The notes beneath the pieces were generated by a model. It was not told where the DNA came from, made no database searches, and saw only the letters and a program-made list of their open reading frames with translations. Made by a program: the position numbers and the translations under genes. Of a stretch of DNA of 64,000 nt, positions 39,479 through 48,334 are shown piece after piece; position 1 is the first letter of the stretch, and each line of letters begins with the position of its first letter. The stretch is from Actinotalea alkalitolerans. GTDB lineage: Bacteria > Actinomycetota > Actinomycetes > Actinomycetales > Cellulomonadaceae. The DNA lies in NCBI RefSeq assembly GCF_023369855.1, contig NZ_JAMBPP010000003.1:186001-250000 (forward strand), read 5' to 3'.

Positions 39479-41188
39479 ATGTCCGCGGTCGACGAGCTGC
39501 GCGCGACCACCGCGGACCCCCCGCTGCCCGACTGGGACGCCCTGGTCGAGGAGCTCGAGTTCCTCAGCGACTCCGACGCCCCGACCTGCGCCGCGCGCTC
39601 GACCGAGGCCATCCTCCTGGCCAGGGCGCGCAACGACGACGACGCCGAGATGCGGCTGTGCTACTACGCCGCGGTTGCCCACCACCACCTCGCCCACGAC
39701 GCCGCGGCCCTCGAGGCGGCCTCCCGGACCGAGGCCATCGCCCGCGAGCGCGGCGAGCTCGTCTGGCACTCCCGGGCGCTGGCGTGCCAGGGACTGGTCC
39801 GTCACGAGCTCGGCGACCTCGAGGACGCCGTCGACCTCCTGATCCGGGCGCTCGAGGTCCGGCGCGAGGCGGGCGACGCGCAGGGCTCGGCCGAGATCCT
39901 GCACAGCCTGGGAACCGTGTACACCGGGATGGTGCAGTTCGGCCCGCAGGCCGCGCAGTCACTGACTGACGCTCGCCGCCTGTGGCTCGCGGCCGACGAC
40001 CCCGACCGGGCGTCGATGGCCCTGACCAGCCTCGCGCGGACCTACGTGGTGACCAGCGCGCGACTCGTCGAGGACAACCCGCAGGGGGCACGGACCGCCG
40101 CCCGGCACGCCCTGGGCATCGCCCGCCAGGCGGTCGAGGAGGCCGACGCCGCAGGTCTGAGCCGCACCGGGATCGACGCGCGGCTCGCGGTGGTCGGAGC
40201 GCTGATGATCGCGGGCGACCTCCCCGCCGCCGGGAGGGTGCTGGACACGACCCGGGCCATGCTCGAGCGCTTCCCCACCAGCCGCCAGCAGCTGGTCCTG
40301 CACCGGGTGCGCAGCGGGTGGCTCGTGCGGCTCGGCCGCCACGACGAGGCGGTCCTCGAGCTGTGCGACGGGCTCGACCTCGCCGAGGAGCTCGACCGGC
40401 CCGCCGAGAGGCTCGAGCTGCTCCGGACCCTGGTCGAGGCGCACGAGGGTCGCGGCGACGTCGTCGGTGCCCTGCGCACCCTGCACGAGGTGCACGACCT
40501 CACCGTGCGCCGCAGCGACGCCGTCGCCGAGCGCCGGGCCGTGCTGCTGAGCTCGCGGATGGAGGTCGAGCGCGCCGAGCGCGCGGCCGAGGCCGCTCGC
40601 CGCCGCACCGCAGAGCTCGAGCAGCGCAACGCCCGCCTGTCCCACGAGGCGAGCCACGACGCCCTGACGGGTCTGGCGAACCGGCGCGCGCTGGACGTCG
40701 CCCTGACGGCATGGACCACCGACCACACCGGCCCCTTCGCCGTCGCGCTCGTCGACATCGACCACTTCAAGGCGGTCAACGACGACTTCTCCCACCAGGT
40801 CGGCGACCAGGTGCTGACCCGGCTCGGCGCCTTGCTGAGCGAGGCCGTCCGGGCGAACGACCTCGCGGCGCGCTACGGCGGCGAGGAGTTCGCGCTGCTG
40901 CTCGACGGCGTCGAGGGCCCGTCGGCCTGGGCGGCGTGCGACCGCATCCGGGCTGTCGTGAACGCGTGCGACTGGGAGGACCTGGTGCCCGGGTACGGCC
41001 TCGCGGTGAGCATCGGGGTGACCGCCGCCGCCGCGGGGCACGACGTCGCCGACCTGCTCCGCCGGGCGGACACCGCGCTGTACGCCGCCAAGGGGCGCGG
41101 TCGCAACCAGGTCGTCCTCGCCCCGCCGGCGGAGGTCTGCGCACCGGCCGATGGTCGAGCCGACACCACCGGGCTCGCGGTCCCCTAG
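39479..41188 (+). CDS. TPR-containing diguanylate cyclase
   Basis: Cytosolic GGDEF protein, 569 aa. Residues about 30-360 are helical TPR-like repeats (for example GDLEDAVDLLIRALEVRREAGD). A coiled coil (about 365-400, ERAERAAEAARRRTAELEQRN) leads to the GGDEF domain (about 405-545). The active-site loop is GGEEF (467-471), a functional variant, and an I-site RAND (458-461) sits five residues before Tyr466, so product inhibition by c-di-GMP is expected. No signal peptide or membrane helix. Start ATG after GGAGGTC. No EAL domain is present. The sigma-28-like promoter suggests a link to motility. Confidence 0.92.
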   Translation: MSAVDELRATTADPPLPDWDALVEELEFLSDSDAPTCAARSTEAILLARARNDDDAEMRLCYYAAVAHHHLAHDAAALEAASRTEAIARERGELVWHSRALACQGLVRHELGDLEDAVDLLIRALEVRREAGDAQGSAEILHSLGTVYTGMVQFGPQAAQSLTDARRLWLAADDPDRASMALTSLARTYVVTSARLVEDNPQGARTAARHALGIARQAVEEADAAGLSRTGIDARLAVVGALMIAGDLPAAGRVLDTTRAMLERFPTSRQQLVLHRVRSGWLVRLGRHDEAVLELCDGLDLAEELDRPAERLELLRTLVEAHEGRGDVVGALRTLHEVHDLTVRRSDAVAERRAVLLSSRMEVERAERAAEAARRRTAELEQRNARLSHEASHDALTGLANRRALDVALTAWTTDHTGPFAVALVDIDHFKAVNDDFSHQVGDQVLTRLGALLSEAVRANDLAARYGGEEFALLLDGVEGPSAWAACDRIRAVVNACDWEDLVPGYGLAVSIGVTAAAAGHDVADLLRRADTALYAAKGRGRNQVVLAPPAEVCAPADGRADTTGLAVP

Positions 41189-41191
41189 GCT
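41186..41191 (+). promoter_or_regulatory. putative -10 box ahead of the F420 transport operon
   Basis: TAGGCT overlaps the stop codon of the GGDEF gene. A transcript from here would start near 41198, about 108 bp before the chosen start of the binding-protein gene. The -35 region is weak. Confidence 0.35.
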
Positions 41192-41305
41192 GGTACCGGA
41201 TCCTGGGCCCCGCACTGGCCCGGTCGCGCGGCCTGGTCCTGGGCCGTGATCCACGGTCGCCAGCTGGTCCGGCCCCACCACGCCCCGTTCAGCCCTGGAG
41301 CCCTT

Positions 41306-42349
41306 GTGCCCGCTCACCTCCGCCCCGCTCACCCCGTTCCCCGCGTGACCCGTCGCACGGCGGCCACCGGCGTGCTGGCCGTCGCCCTCCTGGCCGGCTG
41401 CGCCGCCGCGCCACCGACCGCCCAGGAGGTCGGCAACCCTCCCGCCCCCGCGGCCCCCGCGGTCACCGGCTTCCCGGTCACCGTCGACAACTGCGGCACC
41501 GAGGTCACGGTGGCCGCTCCCCCGCAGCGCGTCGTGGCGATCAAGTCGAGCGCGATCGAGATGCTGCTCGCCCTGGGCCTCGGCGACCGGGTGGTCGGCA
41601 CCGGGTTCCCCGACGGCCCCGCGCCCGAGGACCTCGCCGTGGCCGCCGCCGCGCTCCCGGTGCTCTCGGACCAGGTCCCCTCGGCCGAGGTGGTCCTGGA
41701 GACCGAGCCGGACCTGGTCTACGCCGGCTGGGAGTCCAGCTTCTCCGCCGAGGGGGCCGGTGAGCGCGCGGCACTCGCGGACCTGGGCGTCGCGACCTAC
41801 GTCTCGCCGTCGGCCTGCAAGGAGCCCGCCTACCAGCCCGACCGTCTCACCTTCGAGGAGGTCTTCGCCGAGGTCACCGAGGTCGCCCGACTCCTGGGCG
41901 TGCCCGAGGCCGCCGAGGAGCTCGTCGCGACCCAGCAGGAGGTGCTCGACGGGGTCGAGCCCGACGACCGCGGGCTGACCGCCCTGTGGTACTCCTCAGG
42001 CACCGACGTGCCCTACGTCGGCGCCGGGATCGGCGCCCCGCAGATGCTCATGGACGCCGCCGGGCTGACCAACGTCGCGGCCGAGGTCCAGGACACCTGG
42101 ACCTCGTTCGGCTGGGAGCAGGTCGTCGCCGACGACCCCGACGTCATCGTCCTGGTCGACTCGGCGTGGAACACCGCAGAGCACAAGCGCGAGCTGCTCG
42201 CCAGCAACCCGGCCACGGCGAACCTCGACGCGGTACGTCACGAGCGCTACGTCGTGCTGCCCTTCGCCTCGACCGAGGCGGGGGTGCGCAACGTGCACGC
42301 GGTCGCCGAGGTCGTCCGCCAGCTGCAGACCCTCGACGTCACCGGATGA
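41306..42349 (+). CDS. predicted F420-0/Fo ABC transporter substrate-binding lipoprotein
   Basis: BtuF/FepB-type receptor, 347 aa from a GTG at 41306 that follows TGGAG. A GTG at 41345 would put the signal peptide directly at the N-terminus, and a GTG at 41246 is also open. Lipobox LLAGC, then a PQRVVAIKSSAIEMLLALGLGDRVVG helical-backbone receptor domain. By itself it looks like a siderophore or cobalamin receptor. The conserved gene set with permease, ATPase, HhH-GPD protein and cofD corresponds to the family annotated as a proposed F420-0 importer. The ligand has not been demonstrated to my knowledge. Confidence 0.8.
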   Translation: MPAHLRPAHPVPRVTRRTAATGVLAVALLAGCAAAPPTAQEVGNPPAPAAPAVTGFPVTVDNCGTEVTVAAPPQRVVAIKSSAIEMLLALGLGDRVVGTGFPDGPAPEDLAVAAAALPVLSDQVPSAEVVLETEPDLVYAGWESSFSAEGAGERAALADLGVATYVSPSACKEPAYQPDRLTFEEVFAEVTEVARLLGVPEAAEELVATQQEVLDGVEPDDRGLTALWYSSGTDVPYVGAGIGAPQMLMDAAGLTNVAAEVQDTWTSFGWEQVVADDPDVIVLVDSAWNTAEHKRELLASNPATANLDAVRHERYVVLPFASTEAGVRNVHAVAEVVRQLQTLDVTG

Positions 42350-43425
42350 CCGACCGGGCGCCGACCCGTCGCCCCGCCCCCCGAGGCCTCCCGACCTGGG
42401 CGGCGATGACCGGGGCGGGTGTGCTCCTGCTCGCCTCGCTGACGCTCGCGGTGACCGTCGGCCCGGCGGACATCGCCCCGACCGACGTCTGGCGATCGCT
42501 CGGGCACCATCTCGCGGTGGCCCTGGGGGCCGCGCCGCCCGGCCCGGACCCGACGCTGGGCCTGCTGCGCGACGGGATCGTGTGGGAGCTACGGCTCCCC
42601 CGGGTGCTGACAGCGGCGGCAGTGGGAGCCGGGCTGGGGGTGGCGGGCGCGGTGATGCAGAGCCTGACACGCAACCCGCTGGCCGACCCCTACCTGCTGG
42701 GACTCTCCTCGGGGGCGTCGCTGGGTGCCGTCGCGGTCCTCGTGCTCGGTGTCACCGTCCTGCTGCCCGTCGCTGCGTTCGCCGGGGCGGTGCTGGCGCT
42801 CGTCGCCGCACTGTCCCTGGCAGGGTCGCTGGGCACCCTCACCCCGGCCCGTACGGTGCTCGCCGGGCTCGCGGTCGCCCAGCTGTGCGCCGCAGCCACC
42901 TCGTTCGTGATCTTCTGGTCGGCCACGGGTGACTCCTACCGCGAGATCCTCAGCTGGCTGATGGGATCGCTCGGCGGGGCGACGTGGGGGTCGGTGAGCA
43001 TCGCCGGCACCGCGGTGCTGCTCCTGGGTCCCGTGCTGCTCGCCAACGCCCGGACGCTGGACGCGTTCGCGTTCGGCGACACGGCGGCCGCTGCCCTGGG
43101 TATCGGGGTGGCCCGCACCCGGTGGAGCCTGCTGACGGTCGTCGCGCTGCTGACCGGTGGCCTGGTGGCCGTGAGCGGCTCGATCGGCTTCGTCGGGCTG
43201 ATCCTGCCCCACGCCGTGCGTCTGGTGGTCGGTGCCGGGCACCGCCGGCTGCTGCCGCTCACCGCACTGCTGGGCGCCTCCTTCCTGGTCTGGGCGGACA
43301 CCGTCGCCCGCACCGTCTTCGCCCCGCGTGAGCTGCCCGTGGGAATCGTCACGGCCTTCCTCGGCGCTCCCGTGTTCGCCTTCCTGCTCTGGCAGCGGCG
43401 CAGCAGCAGCGGAGACCTCGCGTGA
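42346..43425 (+). CDS. predicted F420-0/Fo ABC transporter permease (FecCD family)
   Basis: FecCD/BtuC-type permease, 359 aa, about ten helices. Seen are RLPRVLTAAAVGAGLGVAGAVMQSLTRNPLADPYLLGLSSGAS (about 84-126) and GSIGFVGLILPHAVRLVVG (about 281-299), the family hallmarks. The start ATG overlaps the binding-protein stop (ATGA). The family alone would suggest iron-siderophore or B12 uptake; the F420 assignment rests on neighbours. Confidence 0.85.
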   Translation: MTDRAPTRRPAPRGLPTWAAMTGAGVLLLASLTLAVTVGPADIAPTDVWRSLGHHLAVALGAAPPGPDPTLGLLRDGIVWELRLPRVLTAAAVGAGLGVAGAVMQSLTRNPLADPYLLGLSSGASLGAVAVLVLGVTVLLPVAAFAGAVLALVAALSLAGSLGTLTPARTVLAGLAVAQLCAAATSFVIFWSATGDSYREILSWLMGSLGGATWGSVSIAGTAVLLLGPVLLANARTLDAFAFGDTAAAALGIGVARTRWSLLTVVALLTGGLVAVSGSIGFVGLILPHAVRLVVGAGHRRLLPLTALLGASFLVWADTVARTVFAPRELPVGIVTAFLGAPVFAFLLWQRRSSSGDLA

Positions 43426-44195
43426 GCCTGCGGCTCGACCACCTGGCCTGGTCGGTCGACGGACGCGTGATCCTCGACGGCGTGGACTGCACCCCACCAC
43501 GCGGTGCGCTGACGGGTCTGCTGGGGCCCAACGGGGCGGGGAAGTCCACCCTGCTGCGCCTGGTCGTCGGCGCACAGCGGCCCGACCAGGGGCACGCGGT
43601 GCTCGACGACGTCGACCTGCTCGGCCTTCCCCGCAGGGACCGGGCCCGCAGGGTCGCCCTGGTCGAGCAGGAGGCCACGACCACCTCTCCGCTGACGGTC
43701 CGTGAGGCCGTGCTGCTGGGACGCACGCCGCACGCGTCCCGCTGGGGCGGTTTCAGCGCACGCGACCTCTCGGTGGCGGCCACGGCCCTGGCCGAGGCCG
43801 GGATCGGCCACTTCGCCGAGCGCCGCCTGAGCACTCTGTCGGGTGGCGAGCGGCAGCGGGTGCACCTGGCCCGCGCCCTGGCCCAGGAGCCCGACCTCCT
43901 GCTGCTCGACGAACCCACGAACCACCTCGACGTGCACGCCCAGCTGGACACCCTTGCCGTGGTCGGCGGGCTCACCGCGCGGGGCGTGACGGTCGTGGCC
44001 GCACTGCACGACCTGAACCTCGCTGCAGCGGCGTGCGACCACCTCGTGCTGCTGCGGGCCGGCCGGGTCGTGGCCACCGGGAGCGTCGAGGAGGTGCTGC
44101 GGCCCGAGGTGATCGAGCCGGTCTACGGGGTGCGGTGCCTGGTGCTGACCCATCCTGAGACGGGCCGGCCGGTACTCACCTTCACCGCCCGATGA
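43422..44195 (+). CDS. predicted F420-0/Fo ABC transporter ATP-binding protein (FecE family)
   Basis: ABC ATPase, 257 aa, Walker A GPNGAGKSTLLRL (about 35-47), signature LSGGERQRVHLARAL, Walker B LLLLDEPTNHLD. GTG start overlaps the permease stop (GTGA). Its stop is overlapped by an in-frame ATG of the next gene, so the transporter and the glycosylase gene may be coupled. Confidence 0.88.
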   Translation: MSLRLDHLAWSVDGRVILDGVDCTPPRGALTGLLGPNGAGKSTLLRLVVGAQRPDQGHAVLDDVDLLGLPRRDRARRVALVEQEATTTSPLTVREAVLLGRTPHASRWGGFSARDLSVAATALAEAGIGHFAERRLSTLSGGERQRVHLARALAQEPDLLLLDEPTNHLDVHAQLDTLAVVGGLTARGVTVVAALHDLNLAAAACDHLVLLRAGRVVATGSVEEVLRPEVIEPVYGVRCLVLTHPETGRPVLTFTAR

Positions 44196-44215
44196 GCGGG
44201 TGGCACGATGGATCC

Positions 44216-44794
44216 ATGACACCAACCCTCTGGCTCACCGGTGACCCCGAGGCCGACCGGCTGCTCGACGACGACCCGTTCGCGCTGCTCATCGGGATGC
44301 TCCTGGACCAGCAGGTCGCGATGGAGACCGCCTTCGCCGGCCCGCACAAGATCGCCGAGCGGATGGGTGGCCTGGACGTGCACCGCGTCGCGGGGGCCGA
44401 CCCCGACGACTTCGCCGCGATGTGCGCGACCCCGCCGGCGGTGCACCGCTACCCGGGCTCGATGGCCCAGCGGATCCAGGCGGTCGCCGCGGCCCTGGTC
44501 GAGCGCTACGACGGCGACGTCACCAGGCTGTGGTCCGAGGGTGACCCCGACGGTGGCGAGGTGCTTCGGCGGTTGCGCGCGCTGCCCGGCTTCGGCGAGC
44601 AGAAGGCCCGCATCTTCGTGGCGCTGCTGGGCAAGCAGCGCGGCGTGCGCCCCGAGGGGTGGCGTGAGGCCGCCGGCCCCTACGGCGAGGAGGGTGCGCG
44701 TCGGTCGATCGCCGACGTGACCGACGGGTCGAGCCTGCTCGAGGTCCGCGAGACCAAGAGGGCCCTCAAGGCCGCCGCCCGGTCCCAGGGCTGA
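44216..44794 (+). CDS. HhH-GPD family DNA glycosylase-like protein
   Basis: Small base-excision-repair-type protein, 192 aa. LTGDPEADRLLDDDPFALLIGMLLDQQVAMETAFAGP (about 6-42) is the conserved helical start. The helix-hairpin-helix is RLRALPGFGEQKARIFVALLGKQ (about 119-141). The usual catalytic Asp after the HhH and a C-terminal iron-sulfur cluster are not evident, so glycosylase activity is uncertain. Start ATG at 44216 (MTPTLWLTGD); an ATG at 44192 overlapping the ATPase stop would add eight residues. Seven bases before cofD, so it is in the F420 operon. Confidence 0.8.
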   Translation: MTPTLWLTGDPEADRLLDDDPFALLIGMLLDQQVAMETAFAGPHKIAERMGGLDVHRVAGADPDDFAAMCATPPAVHRYPGSMAQRIQAVAAALVERYDGDVTRLWSEGDPDGGEVLRRLRALPGFGEQKARIFVALLGKQRGVRPEGWREAAGPYGEEGARRSIADVTDGSSLLEVRETKRALKAAARSQG

Positions 44795-44800
44795 GTCGGC

Positions 44801-45811
44801 GTGCGGATCACGGTGCTGTCCGGTGGTGTGGGCGGTGCCCGCTTCACCCTGGGGCTGCTCGCGCTGCTGCGTGAGCGCCTGCCCGACGGCTCGGGAGGCA
44901 CCACGGCCGAGGTGACGGTGGTCGCCAACACCGGGGACGACATGTGGCTGCACGGCGTGCGCGTGTGTCCCGACCTGGACACCCTGATGTACACCCTGGG
45001 CGGCGCGGTGCACCCCGGGCAGGGCTGGGGACGCCGCGAGGAGACCCGTCGCGTCTCGACCGACCTGGCTGCCTACGACCTCGGCTGGGACTGGTTCACC
45101 CTGGGTGACCTGGACCTGGCCACCCACCTGGCCCGCACCCAGCTGCTGCGCGAGGGGTTCACGCTGTCGCAGGTCACCGACCGGTTGTGCCGGCGCTGGC
45201 AGCCCGGGGTCAGGCTCGTGCCGATGTCCGACCACGAGGTCGAGACCCACGTCCTGGTCACCGACGACGACGGCACCTCCCCTCGCCCCGAGCGGCTGAT
45301 GCACTTCGAGGAGTGGTGGGTGCGGTACCGCGCCTCCTTGCCGGCACTGCGCTTCGTCCAGGTCGGGCTCGAGGGAGCGGTCCCGGCTCCCGGGGTCCTG
45401 GCAGCGCTCACCGAGACCGACGTGGTGCTGCTGCCACCGTCGAACCCGGTGGTCTCGGTCGGCACGATCCTGGCCCTGCCCGGGGTACGCGCGGCCCTGG
45501 CGGGATCGCCGGCGCCCGTGGTCGGGGTCTCACCGATCGTGGGGGGCGCGGCGGTCCGTGGCATGGCCGACGCCTGCCTGCGCACCCTGGGCGTCGAGAC
45601 CAGTGCCGCGGCCGTGGCCCGGCACTACGGGCTGCGCTCGGCGGGTGGGCTGCTCGACGCGTGGCTCGTCGACACCGCTGACTCCGGGTGTGTGCTCGGC
45701 CTCGCCGGGCAGGGGTGGCTGGTGAGCGCCGTCCCGACGCTCATGACCGACGTCGCGGCGACCGCGGAGATCGCTGCCCAGGCCCTGGCGCTGGTCGGCC
45801 GCGAGCCCTGA
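44801..45811 (+). CDS. cofD: 2-phospho-L-lactate / phosphoenolpyruvate transferase CofD (FbiA)
   Basis: Transfers the phospholactyl or phosphoenolpyruvyl group from the GDP-linked intermediate onto Fo to make F420-0 or dehydro-F420-0, 336 aa. N-terminal motif LSGGVGGARF (6-15), VVANTGDDMWLHGVRVCPDLDTLMYTL (about 43-69) and LLPPSNPVVSVG (about 211-222) are diagnostic. GTG start at 44801. It ends 2 bp from the convergent cofC stop. Confidence 0.94.
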   Translation: MRITVLSGGVGGARFTLGLLALLRERLPDGSGGTTAEVTVVANTGDDMWLHGVRVCPDLDTLMYTLGGAVHPGQGWGRREETRRVSTDLAAYDLGWDWFTLGDLDLATHLARTQLLREGFTLSQVTDRLCRRWQPGVRLVPMSDHEVETHVLVTDDDGTSPRPERLMHFEEWWVRYRASLPALRFVQVGLEGAVPAPGVLAALTETDVVLLPPSNPVVSVGTILALPGVRAALAGSPAPVVGVSPIVGGAAVRGMADACLRTLGVETSAAAVARHYGLRSAGGLLDAWLVDTADSGCVLGLAGQGWLVSAVPTLMTDVAATAEIAAQALALVGREP

Positions 45812-45813
45812 CG

Positions 45814-46473
45814 TCAGCCCGTCGGCCGCCCGGCCCACCGGTCGAGCACGGCCCGCGTGCGCGGCCCGACACCGATCCGGCCGACGGACGCGAGGTCGGC
45901 CGGCAGGTCGACGTCCTGACGTGCCGGCGAGCCCTCCGGCAGGACGAGCGCGACGTGACCCGCGGCGCGGTGCGCGGCCGCCGATCCGGGTCCGAACCGG
46001 GGCTCGAGGTCCACCCCGGGCAGCGCCGCGAGCACCGTGGTCCCGGTGCCCTCGGCATCGTTGACCACCGAGCGGGGATGAGCCGCCGCTGCCCGCAGGA
46101 CCTCCTCGAGGTCGTGGGGCCGCAGACCGGGAAGGTCCGCGAGGACCACTGCCACTCCGTGACCCGGGTCAGCCTGGCGGGCCTCCCGGATCCCCGCGGC
46201 CAGGGCGGGGTTCAGACCACCCCCGTCGGGCTCCTCCATCACGTGGACCCACGCCCCGGGCAGGTCCACGACCGCGCGACGCAACCCGGGGTCGTCGGTC
46301 ACCAGCACCACCCGCCCGACCGCCTGCGTCGCGGCGACCGAGGCCAGCGTGTCCAGGGCCATCGCCGTCACGAGAGCCCCCCGCGCCGCAGGCTCGAGCG
46401 TCCCTGCGAGCCGGGTCTTGCCCTGTGCGACCAGCTTGACGGGAACCACGACCGTCCAGCGTGGCACCGTCAT
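45814..46473 (-). CDS. cofC: 2-phospho-L-lactate / PEP guanylyltransferase CofC (FbiD)
   Basis: Activates 2-phospholactate or phosphoenolpyruvate with GTP for CofD, 219 aa. Nucleotidyltransferase fold with the N-terminal [19 protein letters not shown] (about 6-24), VVLVTDD (about 54-60) and the metal-binding [16 protein letters not shown] (about 106-121). It overlaps cofE by 4 bp (ATGA). Its 3' end meets cofD tail to tail with only two bases between the stop codons. Confidence 0.9.
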   Translation of the reverse strand: MTVPRWTVVVPVKLVAQGKTRLAGTLEPAARGALVTAMALDTLASVAATQAVGRVVLVTDDPGLRRAVVDLPGAWVHVMEEPDGGGLNPALAAGIREARQADPGHGVAVVLADLPGLRPHDLEEVLRAAAAHPRSVVNDAEGTGTTVLAALPGVDLEPRFGPGSAAAHRAAGHVALVLPEGSPARQDVDLPADLASVGRIGVGPRTRAVLDRWAGRPTG

Positions 46474-47282
46474 GCGCCGGGCCGGGGGACGGGTGGCCCT
46501 TCGACACCGTCCGCACGGGACACGGCGTCCTTCCAGCCCTCGGCGTAGGCCTCCTCGCTACCCAGGGCGAACATGTCGCCCGGGCCCAGGCGCACCACCG
46601 CACGTGCGCCCGGACCGTCACCCTCGGTCACCAGGTGACCCACCCCGCGGACCAGGGCGACGGGTCGGCCCGTCGCCTTGCCCTTGACGAGCTCTGCCGC
46701 GGCGGCGATCTCGTCGGCGACGGCTGCCATGCTCACCTCGAGGGGACGTCCGTGAGAGTCCACCTGCCCCCTCAGGTCGTCCAGGACCGTGACGCCGGCC
46801 GCCCCGATCGCCAGGTCGGTCTGGCCGTGCCGCCACGGCCTCCCGGCGGTGTCGGTCACCAGGACGCCGAGGCGTGCGCCGAAGCGCTGCTGCAGGCCGG
46901 CGCGCAACCGCCGCGCCGACACGTCCGGGTCGAGCGGGAGGAGCAGCACCGTGCCCGCAGCGGTGTTGGAGGCGTCGACACCGGCCGCGGCCATCACCAG
47001 TCCGAGCCTGTTCTCGACGATCCGGGTCACCCCACCCGGGTGCTGGCGGGTCGCGACCACGCGGACCGTCTCGGCCGTGATCGCCGCCTCTCGGTCGGCC
47101 GCTGCGACGACCCGACCCTCGGCCTTGGAGACGATCTTGCTGGTGACGACCACCACGTCGCCGTCGCGCGGCGCACCCCAGGGCTGCTCTCCTGCCAGGG
47201 CCGCACCGACGAGCTCGACGAGGTCGTCACCGGGTACGACCTCCCCGATGCCCTCGGGGGCCCACACGGTCAGCGCGCTCAC
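46470..47282 (-). CDS. cofE: coenzyme F420-0:L-glutamate ligase CofE (single-domain FbiB)
   Basis: GTP-dependent ligase adding gamma-linked glutamates to F420-0, 270 aa. [17 protein letters not shown] (about 42-58), [29 protein letters not shown] and [23 protein letters not shown] (about 137-159) are CofE hallmarks. Mycobacterial FbiB carries an extra C-terminal nitroreductase domain that reduces dehydro-F420-0. That domain is missing here. GTG start overlapping the LLM gene stop (GTGA). Confidence 0.92.
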   Translation of the reverse strand: MSALTVWAPEGIGEVVPGDDLVELVGAALAGEQPWGAPRDGDVVVVTSKIVSKAEGRVVAAADREAAITAETVRVVATRQHPGGVTRIVENRLGLVMAAAGVDASNTAAGTVLLLPLDPDVSARRLRAGLQQRFGARLGVLVTDTAGRPWRHGQTDLAIGAAGVTVLDDLRGQVDSHGRPLEVSMAAVADEIAAAAELVKGKATGRPVALVRGVGHLVTEGDGPGARAVVRLGPGDMFALGSEEAYAEGWKDAVSRADGVEGPPVPRPGA

Positions 47283-48280
47283 CGGCTGAGCCGGGGGAGC
47301 ACGTCGGAGGCGAAGGTGGTGATCCACTCACGCTGGTTGCGGCCCACGTTGTGCAGGTAGATCCGGTCGAAGCCGAGGTCGACGTACCGCTGGATGGCCG
47401 CGCGGTGCACGTCGGGGTCCGCGGAGACCACCATGCGGCCCTCGAAGTCCTCGGGCCGTACCAGCTTGGCCATCTGCTCGAAGTCGAAGGGTGAGCGGAT
47501 GTCGGCCTTGGGGAACCGCATACCCCCGTTGGGCCACTCCGTCAGCGCGTTCGCCATCGCCTCCTCGTCGGTGGCCGCCCACGACAGGTGCACCTGGAGC
47601 ACCTTGGGCATCGTGGAGGGGTCCTTGCCTCCCTCCCGTGCCCCGGCGTCGAACCTCGCGAACAGCCCGGCGATCTTCTCCAGGGGTGCACCCACGGTGA
47701 TCAGCCCGTCGGCGTGCCGGCCCGCCCGGCGAGCGGTGACCGGACCCGCGGTCGCGACCAGGATCTCGGGGGCGGTCTCGGGCATGGTCCACAACCGCGT
47801 CTGCTCGAGCCTGTAGAACTGTCCCGTGTGCTTGGTGTCCTTGCCCGCGAGCGAGGCCGAGAAGAGCTTGTTGATGATCTCGACGGCCTCGAACATGCGG
47901 TTGATGCGCTCGGGGGCCTCGGGCCAGTACCCACCCACGACGTGCTCGTTGAGCGCCTCGCCCGAGCCGATCCCCAACCAGTGCCGGCCCGGGTACATCG
48001 CGCCCAGGGTCGCCGAGGCCTGGGCCACCATCGCCGGGTGCCAACGGAACGTCGGTGCCGTCACCCCCGGGCCGATGTCACCCGAGGTCCGCTCCCCCAG
48101 CGCGGCCAGGACGTTCCAGACGAAGGCGCTGTGCCCCTGCTGGGGTACCCACGGCTGGAAGTGGTCGGCCGCCATCACCCCCGAGAAGCCGTGCTGCTCG
48201 GCCAGGACGGACAGCTCGACGACCTCGCGCGGATGGAACTGCTCGAGCATCGCCGCGTAGCCGATCGTCAGCCCCGCCAT
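47279..48280 (-). CDS. F420-dependent LLM class oxidoreductase (glucose-6-phosphate dehydrogenase-like family)
   Basis: Luciferase-like F420 enzyme, 333 aa, of the FGD-related group. [44 protein letters not shown] shows the cofactor-binding Asp-His (ADHF, about 37-40). [18 protein letters not shown] (about 103-120) binds the deazaflavin phosphate tail. Start ATG at 48280 after GGGAGG. First gene of the LLM-cofE-cofC operon, so the organism makes the cofactor and a user together. The substrate (glucose-6-phosphate or another hydride donor) is not settled by sequence. Confidence 0.87.
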   Translation of the reverse strand: MAGLTIGYAAMLEQFHPREVVELSVLAEQHGFSGVMAADHFQPWVPQQGHSAFVWNVLAALGERTSGDIGPGVTAPTFRWHPAMVAQASATLGAMYPGRHWLGIGSGEALNEHVVGGYWPEAPERINRMFEAVEIINKLFSASLAGKDTKHTGQFYRLEQTRLWTMPETAPEILVATAGPVTARRAGRHADGLITVGAPLEKIAGLFARFDAGAREGGKDPSTMPKVLQVHLSWAATDEEAMANALTEWPNGGMRFPKADIRSPFDFEQMAKLVRPEDFEGRMVVSADPDVHRAAIQRYVDLGFDRIYLHNVGRNQREWITTFASDVLPRLSR

Positions 48281-48297
48281 GGATGACCTCCCGGTCG

Positions 48298-48334
48298 GTC
48301 GTCGCCGGGGCGGACGCACCGCCCCGGCGACGAC
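48298..48334 (-). terminator. 16-bp perfect hairpin between the ABC permease and the F420 operon
   Basis: GTCGTCGCCGGGGCGG / CCGCCCCGGCGACGAC with a 5-nt loop (ACGCA), 16 bp after the stop of the permease gene at 48351. No U-run. A TAGGGT -10 box for the downstream LLM-cofE-cofC operon overlaps its promoter-proximal base (48333-48338), so a transcript starting there would lack part of one arm. Confidence 0.75.

Noticed and set aside
41306-44195. Siderophore or cobalamin importer
   Set aside because: The families allow it, but the tight linkage to cofD and the F420 genes makes the F420-precursor assignment more likely; kept as the main alternative.
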